From positions 1 to 64,000 of the forward strand of contig CBFFRP010000423.1 in the NCBI GenBank assembly GCA_965644295.1: DNA of 64,000 bases, written 5' to 3'. The DNA comes from Paraphysomonas bandaiensis (Eukaryota; Chrysophyceae). The notes beneath the pieces are model-generated. The model was given only the letters and a program-made list of their open reading frames with translations, had not been told where the DNA came from and ran no database searches. A program made the translations under genes and the position numbers. Below are positions 48,432 to 58,001 of this stretch, piece by piece. Position 1 is the first letter of the stretch. Every line of letters begins with the position of its first letter.

Positions 48432-49063
48432 ATTGTCAATGACAAACTCTATATCAACAGACTTATCGGGGGTTTTGTATACAGTATAGAACTACTGTAT
48501 GTGTAGTACTTTGTATACTATATTTCCCAAATATATAAATTTCCCAGAAATTTTATGCAAATAAACTCTAATAAAAACAGGATTTTTCTAATAAAAACAG
48601 GATTTTTATTGTAGTGACCATAAATATATGGGACAAAAGAATTCATGACACAGATAAAAAAGAACATTCTGATGAATTCATTTTCATGGACCTGATTTGT
48701 TTACCCTAACCTGATATCCCTATTTTATAGAGTTTAAAACTACTATTTTCGGATTTTTGGATTCTGAGTGACCTTAAAAACATGGATATTATGACAAAAA
48801 GAATACAATCCACTCTAAAAAGAACAAAGAAGAGTATTACGATGCAATGAAGTGAAAAGAATCTGCACTTCATGTCCCTTATATATGAATATCTCTATAT
48901 GATAAATCTTATATATAATATTCGAAATTATTATGACGTAACTTTCTTATAGATTCAATTATTAACGTAAGATTCTATAGTTAAGAGATTCCATATAAGC
49001 TTATATACATATCATCATTAAGTACATAACATATACAAGCATTACAATCTTATAGATATAATA
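48432..49063. other. Intergenic / promoter of ADP/ATP-carrier-like gene
   Basis: AT-rich. A 20-bp unit (TAATAAAAACAGGATTTTTC) occurs twice in tandem at 48570-48608. The last 100 bp before 49064 are G-poor on the coding strand. No gene. Confidence 0.4.
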
Positions 49064-49996
49064 ATGGGAAAGAATGAAGGAAATTTCATTGGTGATTTTC
49101 TTGCTGGTGGTATGGCTGGTGCTATAGCTAAAACATGTACAGCCCCAATTGAACGTGTGAAATTAATTATGCAAACACAAGAAGCTAATCCACGTATTAT
49201 ATCTGGTGAAGTACCACGATATAAATCAATACCTGATTGTTTTATACGAGTATATAAAGAACAAGGATTAAGAGCCTTTTGGGCTGGTAATGGCGTTAAT
49301 ATTATTCGCTATTTCCCTACACAAGCATTTAATTTTGCTTTTAAAGACTCTATTAAAGGAATGTTTCCATCTTATGATGCATCTGTAAATTTTTGGCGAT
49401 ATTTTGCTGTTAATGTTGCATCTGGTGGATTAGCTGGAGCAGGATCACTCTGTTGTGTATATCCATTAGAGTATGCTCGAACTAGAATTGGATCTGATGT
49501 TGGGAAGGGAAAGAAGCAGTTCAATGGTCTCTTAGATTGTATAGTTAAGACAGCTAAAGGCCCCAAAGGAGTACTTTCTTTATATAACGGATTTACAGTT
49601 TCAGTTATTGGAATTATCCCTTTTCGTGGAGCGTACTTTGGGGTTAATGATACCCTAAATGGAATTAATCCCTACCAACAAGAATCTACTCTACGTGGTA
49701 TTGCGTCTAAGTGGGTTTGTGCCCAAACGGCAGCTCTTGTTGCCGCTTATGTATCATACCCTCTTGATACCGTTCGTCGACGTCTACAGATGCAGTCCGA
49801 AAGACCAAGGGCTGAATGGAAGTACAGCGGACCAGTTGACTGCATAAAAACTATAGTCAAGGACGAAGGAAGCATGGCACTTTTCAAGGGTGCTGGAGCT
49901 AATGCCATTCGGTCAGTAGGGTCTGCTCTTGTACTTGTACTATATGGAGAAATAAAAGACATGCTGTCTGGTAGTAATGAAGATGAAGCAGCGTAA
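49064..49996 (+). CDS. ADP/ATP carrier-like mitochondrial carrier (variant signature)
   Basis: Intronless, 310 aa, typical length. Three carrier repeats have signatures APIERVK, YPLEYARTR and YPLDTVRRR. Sequence blocks such as GNGVNIIRYFPTQAFNFAFK, ASGGLAGAGSLCCVYPLEYA and VLVLYGEIKD are those of ADP/ATP translocases. The hallmark RRRMMM of that subfamily is here RRRLQM, so the nucleotide specificity may be altered. It resides in the inner mitochondrial (or another organelle) membrane. The first third is AT-rich in codon choice (ATA, TTA), suggesting the composition gradient seen in neighbours. Confidence 0.9.
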   Translation: MGKNEGNFIGDFLAGGMAGAIAKTCTAPIERVKLIMQTQEANPRIISGEVPRYKSIPDCFIRVYKEQGLRAFWAGNGVNIIRYFPTQAFNFAFKDSIKGMFPSYDASVNFWRYFAVNVASGGLAGAGSLCCVYPLEYARTRIGSDVGKGKKQFNGLLDCIVKTAKGPKGVLSLYNGFTVSVIGIIPFRGAYFGVNDTLNGINPYQQESTLRGIASKWVCAQTAALVAAYVSYPLDTVRRRLQMQSERPRAEWKYSGPVDCIKTIVKDEGSMALFKGAGANAIRSVGSALVLVLYGEIKDMLSGSNEDEAA

Positions 49997-50208
49997 ATAT
50001 CACAAGAGTGAGCTTGAATAATGTAGATATCAGATAGATCGACTGCAATATCAGGGTCATTTTGCGACATAGTGTCGGATATTGATTGACGGCGTTTATT
50101 TTCTAATTTTCTTGAAATTTATTAAATAGATGCGATTAACTAAAGTTTTATTATCGGAAGCTGCTACTTTATGTATTTGATTTTCTCTGTTATTATAGAA
50201 CACAAAAC

Positions 50209-51009
50209 CAGGGATAGGGAGCAATATATTGTATTGCAATACATTGTACATATATTGCAATATAATGTAAAATATATTGATTGGTGGACTGGTCAAATAT
50301 TCCAACAATAGTGTTTCTGTTAAGAGAGCTCACAATACTATTGCAATATATTGCAATCAATATTATGATAGTCATAGAAGAGAAGATTCTCAACTGTAGG
50401 GTGCAAAATGGATATAAATAACCGAGAAATTGACTACAACATTACAAAGGATAATGAAGCTGATGTTGACTATGCGATTAAAAATCTTCAGTCAGCTCAA
50501 AAAATTAAGAAACGTACAGATCCACGAGTCATTAACGGTTGCCTGGCCCTGCTATGTACTTCCAATACATGGGAACGTCTGTTCAGCACAGCTAAACATA
50601 TTATATCAGTGTTGCCAAAAGTATCCATCCTACTTAATATACTGTTGTTTCTGAAAGCTATTCGACAGCTATGACCGGATACTAGCACTTTTCAATTAAT
50701 TCTGTGGATGAATATGGCGATGTTGACCTCACCGATGATGGCTCAGAGGATGAGGACGAGGTGGATTTTTAGTAGCTATAAGCAGCAGTTGGTTTGGTTG
50801 TCATGTGATCTTAATGACTAATACTAAAAATGAAATCTACGGATGTGTTTACCAACTGATTGCTTAGTCATACTAATATATTGCAATACGTTGACAATAT
50901 ATTGCAGTATATTGTAATTGTATTGTAGGACCGGTTTAAAAAATCCATCAATACTATTGATGGAACGCTATCTAACAATAGTATTGCAATATATTGTTCC
51001 CTATCCCTG
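50209..51009 (+). mobile_element. Non-autonomous hAT DNA transposon, 801 bp, with TIRs and TSD
   Basis: The left end is CAGGGATAGGGAGCAATATA (50209). The right end read inward is CAGGGATAGGGAACAATATA (ending 51009). The flanks CACAAAAC (50201-50208) and CACAACAC (51010-51017) match at 7 of 8. Subterminal TATTGCAATA palindromes and GGACCGGT/GGACTGGT words lie near both ends. The interior holds only a transposase C-terminal remnant. The right arm resembles the end of the tandem duplication at 1.6-2.3 kb, so both belong to one hAT group. Confidence 0.88.
50408..50674 (+). pseudogene. hAT transposase C-terminal remnant
   Basis: An 88-codon ORF. LLCTSNTWERLFSTAKHIIS followed by LLNILLFLKAIRQL is the hAT dimerisation region (consensus TSNxxERLFSxAKxIxxxxR...LxxLLFLKxN). 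The rest of the transposase is missing, so it cannot be functional alone. Confidence 0.8.
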
Positions 51010-51327
51010 CACAACACTACACTTGTTAAAACTTATGGAGAAAGCTTTATAATTTTAAATTGTATACTTCGATACAAACCAATGTCTGAATCATTATGCT
51101 TTTATGACTTTAAATAATGTTTTCGGCTGTGAAAGCTACGATGGGTGAGACTGCGTCAGTCATTGAATAGAAATCAGTGAAAATATATTACAATGTTAAG
51201 GCAACGTCTTGCATCAGAGAAGAATCGGAACGAAAAAGCTACAAAAAGTTTAGCACTGAAAGTACACATAGTGCGTTTGTCTCAAGAAAAGATCTAACAA
51301 TCGATACGCCTTCTAAGTCAGCAGGTG

Positions 51328-52857
51328 TTAGCAGAAAGTAATATTTGCTGCCAGCCCACCCAACGAAGTTTCCTTATACGTATCCCGCATATCTTGTCCA
51401 GTATGCCACATTGTCTTAATCACTGTGTCGAGACCCACAACATGATTACCAGTTCCTCGTAAGGCAAGATGAGCAACAGTTACAGCACGAGATGCGCCAA
51501 GCCCATTCCTTTCTATACATGGGATTTGTACTAGTCCATCGATCGGGTCACAAGTGAGACCGAGACTGTGTTCCATTCCAATCTCAGCAGCGTTCTCAAT
51601 TTGCTCATTACTGCCTCCAAGAGCTGCCGTTAAACCTGCCGCCGCCATTGAAGTGGCAACACCAACTTCTCCTTGGCACCCTACCTCTGCACCGCTAATG
51701 CTAGCTCCATCTTTAAAGAGCATACCTATGAGTGATGCTGTCAACAGAAATTTGCGAATTCCTTCCTCATTGGAATCTGGAAAGAATTGTGTGTAATATT
51801 TGATTACTGCCGGAATTATTCCAGCCGCTCCGTTTGTTGGAGCGGTGACTACCCGTCCACCCGCTGCATTCTCCTCACTCACTGCAAGAGCCCACCCAAC
51901 TACATAATCATGATGGTTAACAGGGAGGTACGGCGTAGAACTGGTAGTATTGTCCTGCAAAGAGCGTAATATAGCAGCTGATCTCCGCTTCACGCCCCGC
52001 CTCTCATCTAATACACCACTTAATGTTGTGCCACGTTCGATACATGTAGACATCGTGTTCCATATTACTCCTAAATAACGCTCTATTTCATCCTTGGAAC
52101 GCCATGAGAGTTCGTTTCTCATTGCCAATTCCGCCACAGATATGTCGTCAGCTCTGCACATTGCTAACATGTCGGCAGCACTCTTAAATGGGTATGGACA
52201 TTTTCTTGAATCATCAACGATTGATCCATCAACTGATTGAAGGGCATTATTCTTTGTCATGCCTGCGAGGTCAACGAAAAATCCCCCGCCAATGCTATAA
52301 TATGTGTCTTGGTAGTAGACCTCCTCATTTATATCATAAGCGACAAAAGTCATGCCATTTGAATGATGCGGAAGGACCTTATCACGGTGAATATGAATAT
52401 TATGAACTGGATCAAACGGTATCAGGTTATGTCCATTCAATTGTAAAGCACGATTCGATCGGATGGATTCAATTTTATGAGGTATGCTATCAATATTAAC
52501 TGTATCTGGAAGTTCACCTGTTAAACCAAGCTGTATAGCTTTGAATGTATTATGTCCGAAGCCTGTTAGAGCAAGTGAACCATACACATGAGCTTCTAAT
52601 CGTTTAATTCTAACATGTGATTTTAATATTTTATCATTCAGTAATTGAGCAAATTTCTGAGCTGCTCTCATTGGACCTAATGGATAATTAGAGACATTTC
52701 TATATGTAATTATATGTATGTTACCTACTGTATGAGATGAGGAGGGGCCGATACCAATAGAGTACATGTCAAAGCATGATATAGCTGCACTTGGACTATT
52801 GCTTCTCATACGATAATAAATATGAAATGATTTGATTGATATATGTCGATATTTCAT
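51328..52857 (-). CDS. L-serine dehydratase (iron-sulphur type)
   Basis: Two exons, 52857-52725 and 52676-51328, give 493 aa. The 48-nt intron (52724-52677) is in frame and stop-free. Its removal restores [12 protein letters not shown] | GPMRAAQKF, the N-terminal family signature. The catalytic domain has [64 protein letters not shown] and [13 protein letters not shown]. The cysteines in GCQGE, LTCDP and IPCIE are those expected to ligate the [4Fe-4S] cluster. The enzyme deaminates L-serine to pyruvate and ammonia. The first 25 residues are basic and could target mitochondria. Animals, plants and most fungi use a PLP enzyme instead; this single-chain Fe-S form is mainly bacterial and protist, so old transfer is possible. 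Confidence 0.95.
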   Translation of the reverse strand: MKYRHISIKSFHIYYRMRSNSPSAAISCFDMYSIGIGPSSSHTVGNIHIITYRNVSNYPLGPMRAAQKFAQLLNDKILKSHVRIKRLEAHVYGSLALTGFGHNTFKAIQLGLTGELPDTVNIDSIPHKIESIRSNRALQLNGHNLIPFDPVHNIHIHRDKVLPHHSNGMTFVAYDINEEVYYQDTYYSIGGGFFVDLAGMTKNNALQSVDGSIVDDSRKCPYPFKSAADMLAMCRADDISVAELAMRNELSWRSKDEIERYLGVIWNTMSTCIERGTTLSGVLDERRGVKRRSAAILRSLQDNTTSSTPYLPVNHHDYVVGWALAVSEENAAGGRVVTAPTNGAAGIIPAVIKYYTQFFPDSNEEGIRKFLLTASLIGMLFKDGASISGAEVGCQGEVGVATSMAAAGLTAALGGSNEQIENAAEIGMEHSLGLTCDPIDGLVQIPCIERNGLGASRAVTVAHLALRGTGNHVVGLDTVIKTMWHTGQDMRDTYKETSLGGLAANITFC

Positions 52858-52945
52858 GAGTATATGAGTATGATTGATAGTGATATATGAATAGGATGAT
52901 ATTAATCTTACTGTGAGATCATATCAACAGCTGTGTACATATGAA

Positions 52946-53085
52946 CGTATCGGCAGTGAGCATCATATTTTTCGGAAAATAATTGAAGCAAATATACTCT
53001 ACATTTCTGCAATACAAATACGGCTAGTATACAGATAATTGTTGTCTCAATATTAGAGGCATCTTGGAACAAAAATATACAAACG
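52946..53085 (+). mobile_element. MITE copy 4 (CGTATCGGCA family, right end diverged)
   Basis: Begins CGTATCGGCAGTGAGCATCA at 52946. The interior has AATTGAAGCAAATATACTCT, ACAAATACGGCTAGTATAC, CAATATTAGAGGCATCTTGG and GAACAAAAATATACAAACG. The right TIR is lost (ACGAAGCAC). It sits about 90 bp upstream of the serine dehydratase start. Confidence 0.85.
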
Positions 53086-53120
53086 AAGCACTTGTATGAT
53101 ATGGATGTTGCTATGTACTG
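53086..53120. other. Spacer between two MITE copies
   Basis: 35 bases between adjacent MITE copies. Contains TGTATGATATGGATG, also seen near other copies' flanks (compare 33450-33460 and 33775-33785). Confidence 0.3.
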
Positions 53121-53250
53121 CTAGCATCTTATTTTTCGGAAATAAATTGAAGTAAATATCTTCTATATTAATGCAGTATAACTACGGCTGAAATCGTTGT
53201 CTCAATATTAGAGGCATCTTGGAACAGAAATATACAAAGAATGCCGATAG
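53121..53250 (+). mobile_element. MITE copy 5 (CGTATCGGCA family, left end lost)
   Basis: Starts within the family sequence (CTAGCATCTTATTTTTCGGA) and includes AATTGAAGTAAATATCTTCT, ATAACTACGGCTGAAATCG and AATATTAGAGGCATCTTGG. It ends ATGCCGATAG, a one-base variant of the TIR. It is in direct orientation with copy 4. Confidence 0.85.
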
Positions 53251-54202
53251 AGCTGTACATGGTATACGATATAAAACTGTACATTTTTCTGTATTTTTCT
53301 GTATAAAAACTTTGACTTTTGTAATATTCCTGCTCTCCATATGGAAATTTAGTACACTGTTTAATGTCCCATAATATGCATCCACTACTCTGCTGCACTA
53401 GTATAGTGCAATGACTCGCAATGACGCTTAACTATGATATCATCATTCATTATTCAGCTATTCGAGCTCTTGTAATTGCAAGATAGCATAGATATGAATG
53501 GGTATGGGCTATATATATGACTAGAGGTTATGATGACTATGTCATGGCGTCCTTTATATATACACTGTATGTATTTCTCTGTACTGTACTGTGTATACTT
53601 ATCTACTGAACAATGTACGTTGTGTGCACACTGGCTGATGTTTTAGTTTCTAATACTGTATAGTGCAACCACACTTTTCAGAGTTATTGCTACTGCTGTT
53701 AACGGCTTGTGTTCTTTGCACTGACCGAACGGATACAGTGTGTGTATATCAGTATCGTTCATATGGTGATATATATGTAGTTGTAGTAACACTGTATGTA
53801 TGCAATGATGAATGCGTGGTGTCGTGTCTACGGTGTGGATGTTGACAGAACTCCGGACACATCACCGGATCTTCCAAGCTACCCACTGGCCAAAGCTACC
53901 CTGTTGCTCAGACAGACCGCCCACAAACTATAAAAAACATGTGTAGGCAAACACAATAGGATGCTATTGATATTGAAAGCTGCGTTAGGTATTTGAATTA
54001 TTTCCGAGCTCTAATAAATGTATTGATTTGGATTCAACTTACGTATTTATAATAATGTTCTAAACGAATATCTGCTCGTGCATAGTCAACAATCTTTACC
54101 ACTAGTAAGCTCTCTACACTATATCACTAGTCCACAAGCATATGCAATTCTTCTCAAACGTATATACATCTTATGTTACGACTATTTCGAAAATAATAGT
54201 CA
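53251..54202. other. Intergenic, no gene seen
   Basis: About 950 bp between the MITE pair and the 3' end of the oxygenase gene. A 60-codon ORF at 53663-53845 has no recognisable features. A run of AT-rich sequence lies at 53990-54060. Confidence 0.35.
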
Positions 54203-57200
54203 CTATCTGGTTTCTAGCATTTCCAATTCATTTTCGATTATATCTTCATTGCCATTTCCAGGCATACTTTCTCTCCATGCCATTAAATTATCTACAGTGT
54301 TCGATGTGACCACGTTATAGCCAGCAACGGTATTATCATCCTTTGTCCACATCGTCCAATGATGCAAACTCAAATTCTTCAAGTCCCTATCGCACATCTC
54401 CTTCATAATATTTCGATTTAAATGAAATATAACAGCAGGTGGAACGCGGCCATTATTATGTACTTCCTCCATGATTTGACACATCTCATCGCTATAATTA
54501 CTACCAACACTTCCTCTCAGTAATGACGATAGGGCAACATCAGAGCAACGTCTCGGCTCAATATCACTTGACCCATCAGCTAACAGAGAAGAGTAGAATT
54601 CAGGCAAAGTTTGTTGTTGCCAAGAGTACATATCGTCGGCAAAGTCGCGGTCTACGTAGGCATGGCTAGGTGTAAATGCCACGGGGATGTCGGTAATAGC
54701 ACAATTGGAATTATCCCCTTCATAACTGTGGTCAGCCCCTTCACTGCTAAGACCTATACCAGACACGGACAACGTAGTCGTACCACGACTACACCGACGG
54801 TCCTCTGAAGCACTGATTTCAGACCCTCGACGCATAAAAATTTCTTCCTGGGGCATCACATGGGTAAAACTCTCACCAGCTGTTTTGTTTCGCCAGTAGT
54901 TTACCAGCAGAGTCACCCGCTTGTCAGAAGATTCATCTGACCTCTGCATGGTAAAGCGTGCAATAAGCCGATGGCAGCAGCAATAATTCAGCAACTTACC
55001 AGCACTCCATGAAATCTGTTGCCCTTGAACAAGGCCATCCTGTTCTTTTTGGGGAATACAACCCCCACTGAGTCAGGCGTGGGAGGATAAAGACCGCGTC
55101 TCGTGGGGGCCTGATTGAATACGACTGCACAAATGGAGACAACATCAGTTTACGGCACAACTACATCGTGTACAACTGACCAGTGGGTCCTCCTGTGTCA
55201 GTCAGGTAGTTAACAGACCCCAGGTCCGGGTAGAAGTGACAAGCCGCAAGCAGGTCTTTGGACCATCCATTATCACGACACCACGTGATAGCCGTATCCA
55301 TATGATACTCTTTGGGGTTCGTGTTACCACGTGCTTGAATCCACCACTCAGCGCCAACGAATCCTGCTGCAAGGGCTTCCTCCTATACAACACTATTTCA
55401 GCATTAGACACAAACAGGTTTGTTAATACCTCCGACCCAACTGCCAGAGGAGCGAGATAATCCAGGATAACCATCTCTACTAGAGACCTCGGCCTTGCAT
55501 ATGACTCATTGAACCATATGAAATGGGAATTAGCTCCTAGATCTACGTTTGCTCTGTGATACAGTCGGCCAAGAAGAAGAGCAAGAAGACGCGGAGGAAG
55601 AATATTTTCTACGACAGCGATATGATCATCTGTAGCTTTTTTCCGATCTAGTAGAGCGACTCCAGCGGATACTCTAAACGTTCTTGGACTCACCTCTTCT
55701 TTCTTCTTGGATAAAGATGCCAAATTAAAAGGCCATAAATTGCGCAACAGCTTGATAACGGACGTCTCCGTCATCAAATCAGTGATTGATGCGAAGTCCG
55801 GGATGGAGCAATGGGGACCAATTGCGAGAGTGGCATCAGCACTATGGGTATCCATCTGCACCATGCCCAGGCGCAGCATTGCATTATCGAAGGATGCGAG
55901 CTGATATGGATCCCTCAACCCAGGGCTTACAACCAGTACGCAAGGCAATTCCGTAGCAGCAGCGGTCGAATAGACTTCCAGCATCTCTTCCCCGATGTCG
56001 CTTCCTTCCTCTGTATCTGCACCCACACATCCTCCAGACCTGCCATAGTGGAACACATGACGACTGTCCAGGCACCCCCCCACCCGTACATACATGGGAG
56101 TATTCAGTGATTGTGCTAGTAAGTAACTTCCCTGGCTTATCGTTACTTTATGATAGGCAAGTACAGATAGCAGGCGGTGTGTAGTGACCACACTCTCTCG
56201 ATTAAAGGCGCTGTGCTCCTCATCCCCTCGCACCAGAGATAAGCCTGTGGTACCCGGTCCCGCCCTCGCAAACGCCACAGCAGACCCTATCTCAAGGAAG
56301 GAAGCACGAGGGACTACTACACTAAATCCACTTAATACTGCGCAGGTATTAGGATGTGCCTCCAATGATGCCTGGAGCAAGCTAGAGACAGCATCCGAGA
56401 GTCCTGCCATATGAACGGCGCACTCCTGCTTGTCAACAGAAACGGTTAACGAATCCCCAGGTCGAAACGTAACGACGCCGCTATGCAATGCTCCTACTGA
56501 CGAGTCCTGCCCATAAGGAAGAAGCTCTCGCACCCCTATCCCCTCTTCTAGAAGTGCTACATTCAGAAGGAACATAGCCATGGCTAATCGATAATCTGGT
56601 GAAAGCGAACGTCCCGACAACTCTTTATTAGTGTCCATATCTGGTTTTGTATTCATTGACAGATAAAAATTAGAATATATATTACGGATCTGGCGCACGA
56701 GTACGCGAGCATTATTTCTATCTAATACCAAGATGTCTGATCCGCACATCAGCGACTCATCATCGTAAAGCCCACCAAGTGCTTCAAGTGTCGATGCACG
56801 CAGATGCATAGCGTTCAAATTGGGCTGTAATCCAGATAATAGCCCCATTATAAGGTCTTTATCCGAACGGGTTGCTTTTGTACAATACACATTCTCTGGC
56901 AAATCATTGTAGCAGTTACTAAAGAGGTCTACATTTAAGAAATAAGAATCTGGAGACACATATACTAAGTAGGGTAGCTGCGAGCTGAGGACATTCCAAT
57001 CTAACAGAGCAAATAACACACCATACCCCGTTAATGAATCATCTTGCCAATACATTTTAGCATGAAAACGAGATATTTGTTCGATCAGTTGTGGTCGTAT
57101 GGATTGTATGGGCTGTGTATGTGATGGGTCAGACAGACTATAGCCGACACCTACTTGTAAGAGAGACCGTCTGAATAGACCCGTGTTTAACACTAGAGTC

Positions 57201-57352
57201 TTAAAGGATCGAATAGATGTATCTGATGTTGACTGTAGATCAAGATATGTGGAGATAATCACGTTATCTGGTAAGATAATACAGTTATCTTGTGCGGTTA
57301 GATGAGATATAAAACAGAGGCATAAAGAGATGAATAAGAAAAGAAATGACAT
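54203..57352 (-). CDS. Secreted protein with C-terminal 2OG-Fe(II) oxygenase-type domain
   Basis: Four exons: 57352-55430, 55382-55181, 55124-55000 and 54943-54203, giving 996 aa. The 47-nt intron 55429-55383 and the next two introns join what otherwise look like two separate ORFs. Residues 1-20 are a signal peptide (MSFLFLFISLCLCFISHLTA). Residues 20-640 have no family I recognise; YGVLFALLDWNVLSSQLPYL and YVSPDSYFLNVDLFSN faintly recall nucleotide-sugar transferases. At 642-770 lies a clear double-stranded beta-helix pattern: EYHMDTA (His668-x-Asp670), VNYLTDTGGP, PKKNRMALFKGNRFHG (His747) and KRVTLLVNYW (Arg759), the iron- and 2-oxoglutarate-binding residues. A disordered tail follows. This suggests a hydroxylase acting on secreted protein or glycan. 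It is divergent from the TRPC4AP gene. Confidence 0.82.
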
Positions 57353-58001
57353 GAGAGATGGGTGATAGATGGATAGGAGGGTGAGGATTGATCGATTAGG
57401 TATGTATTAGTGGTCTTTATACTTTAATAATGATGCAATTAGTCATATATATGCATGAGTAGGTTGTATGTATGCATATATGTACTCGTATATTATGTTA
57501 CTCTGTGTACATACAGTATGGTACTGTTGGACATGTTGTATGATACTACAACTCTTTTACATCAGTACAAATAACGTTTTAATGTACCATTCAAGAGTAC
57601 TCAAGTACTACAAGACTCAGTATAGCAGTACATATACATATCTCTCCCTTCACACATGTACCTACCTATACACATACTCCAGTACAATCATCTCCCTATA
57701 CAAATCTCGTCATCGTATTCTGTTGATGTTCCTCCTACTCCAAGTAGGAATTCCTACAGTCCCATCATACCGCCCTGCCCTTCTATGCGTACTCTGTACT
57801 CTGTCTCTCGAGTATATATATACGCACACACATACATACATACACACATACACACACACATACATATACACACATATATATACATACACATATATACATA
57901 CATTAACATCATCTCATTAATCTCATCATTCTTATTCATTTCATTCAAATCTATTCATTCTTTATCATTCCTTATACTTCATATTATCATTTATAATAAG
58001 A
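57353..58001. promoter_or_regulatory. Divergent promoter region (oxygenase / TRPC4AP)
   Basis: 649 bp. The 65 bp after 57352 have almost no C on the plus strand (G-poor leader for the minus gene). The 170 bp before 58002 have almost no G on the plus strand, with ACATACATACACAC repeats at 57828-57900. The same asymmetric pattern occurs at the other divergent promoters. Confidence 0.55.

Noticed and set aside
55202-55430. C-terminal end of the 716-codon ORF in the original frame
   Set aside because: The downstream frame after a 47-nt intron encodes the conserved oxygenase core, so the read-through end is intronic or out of frame.
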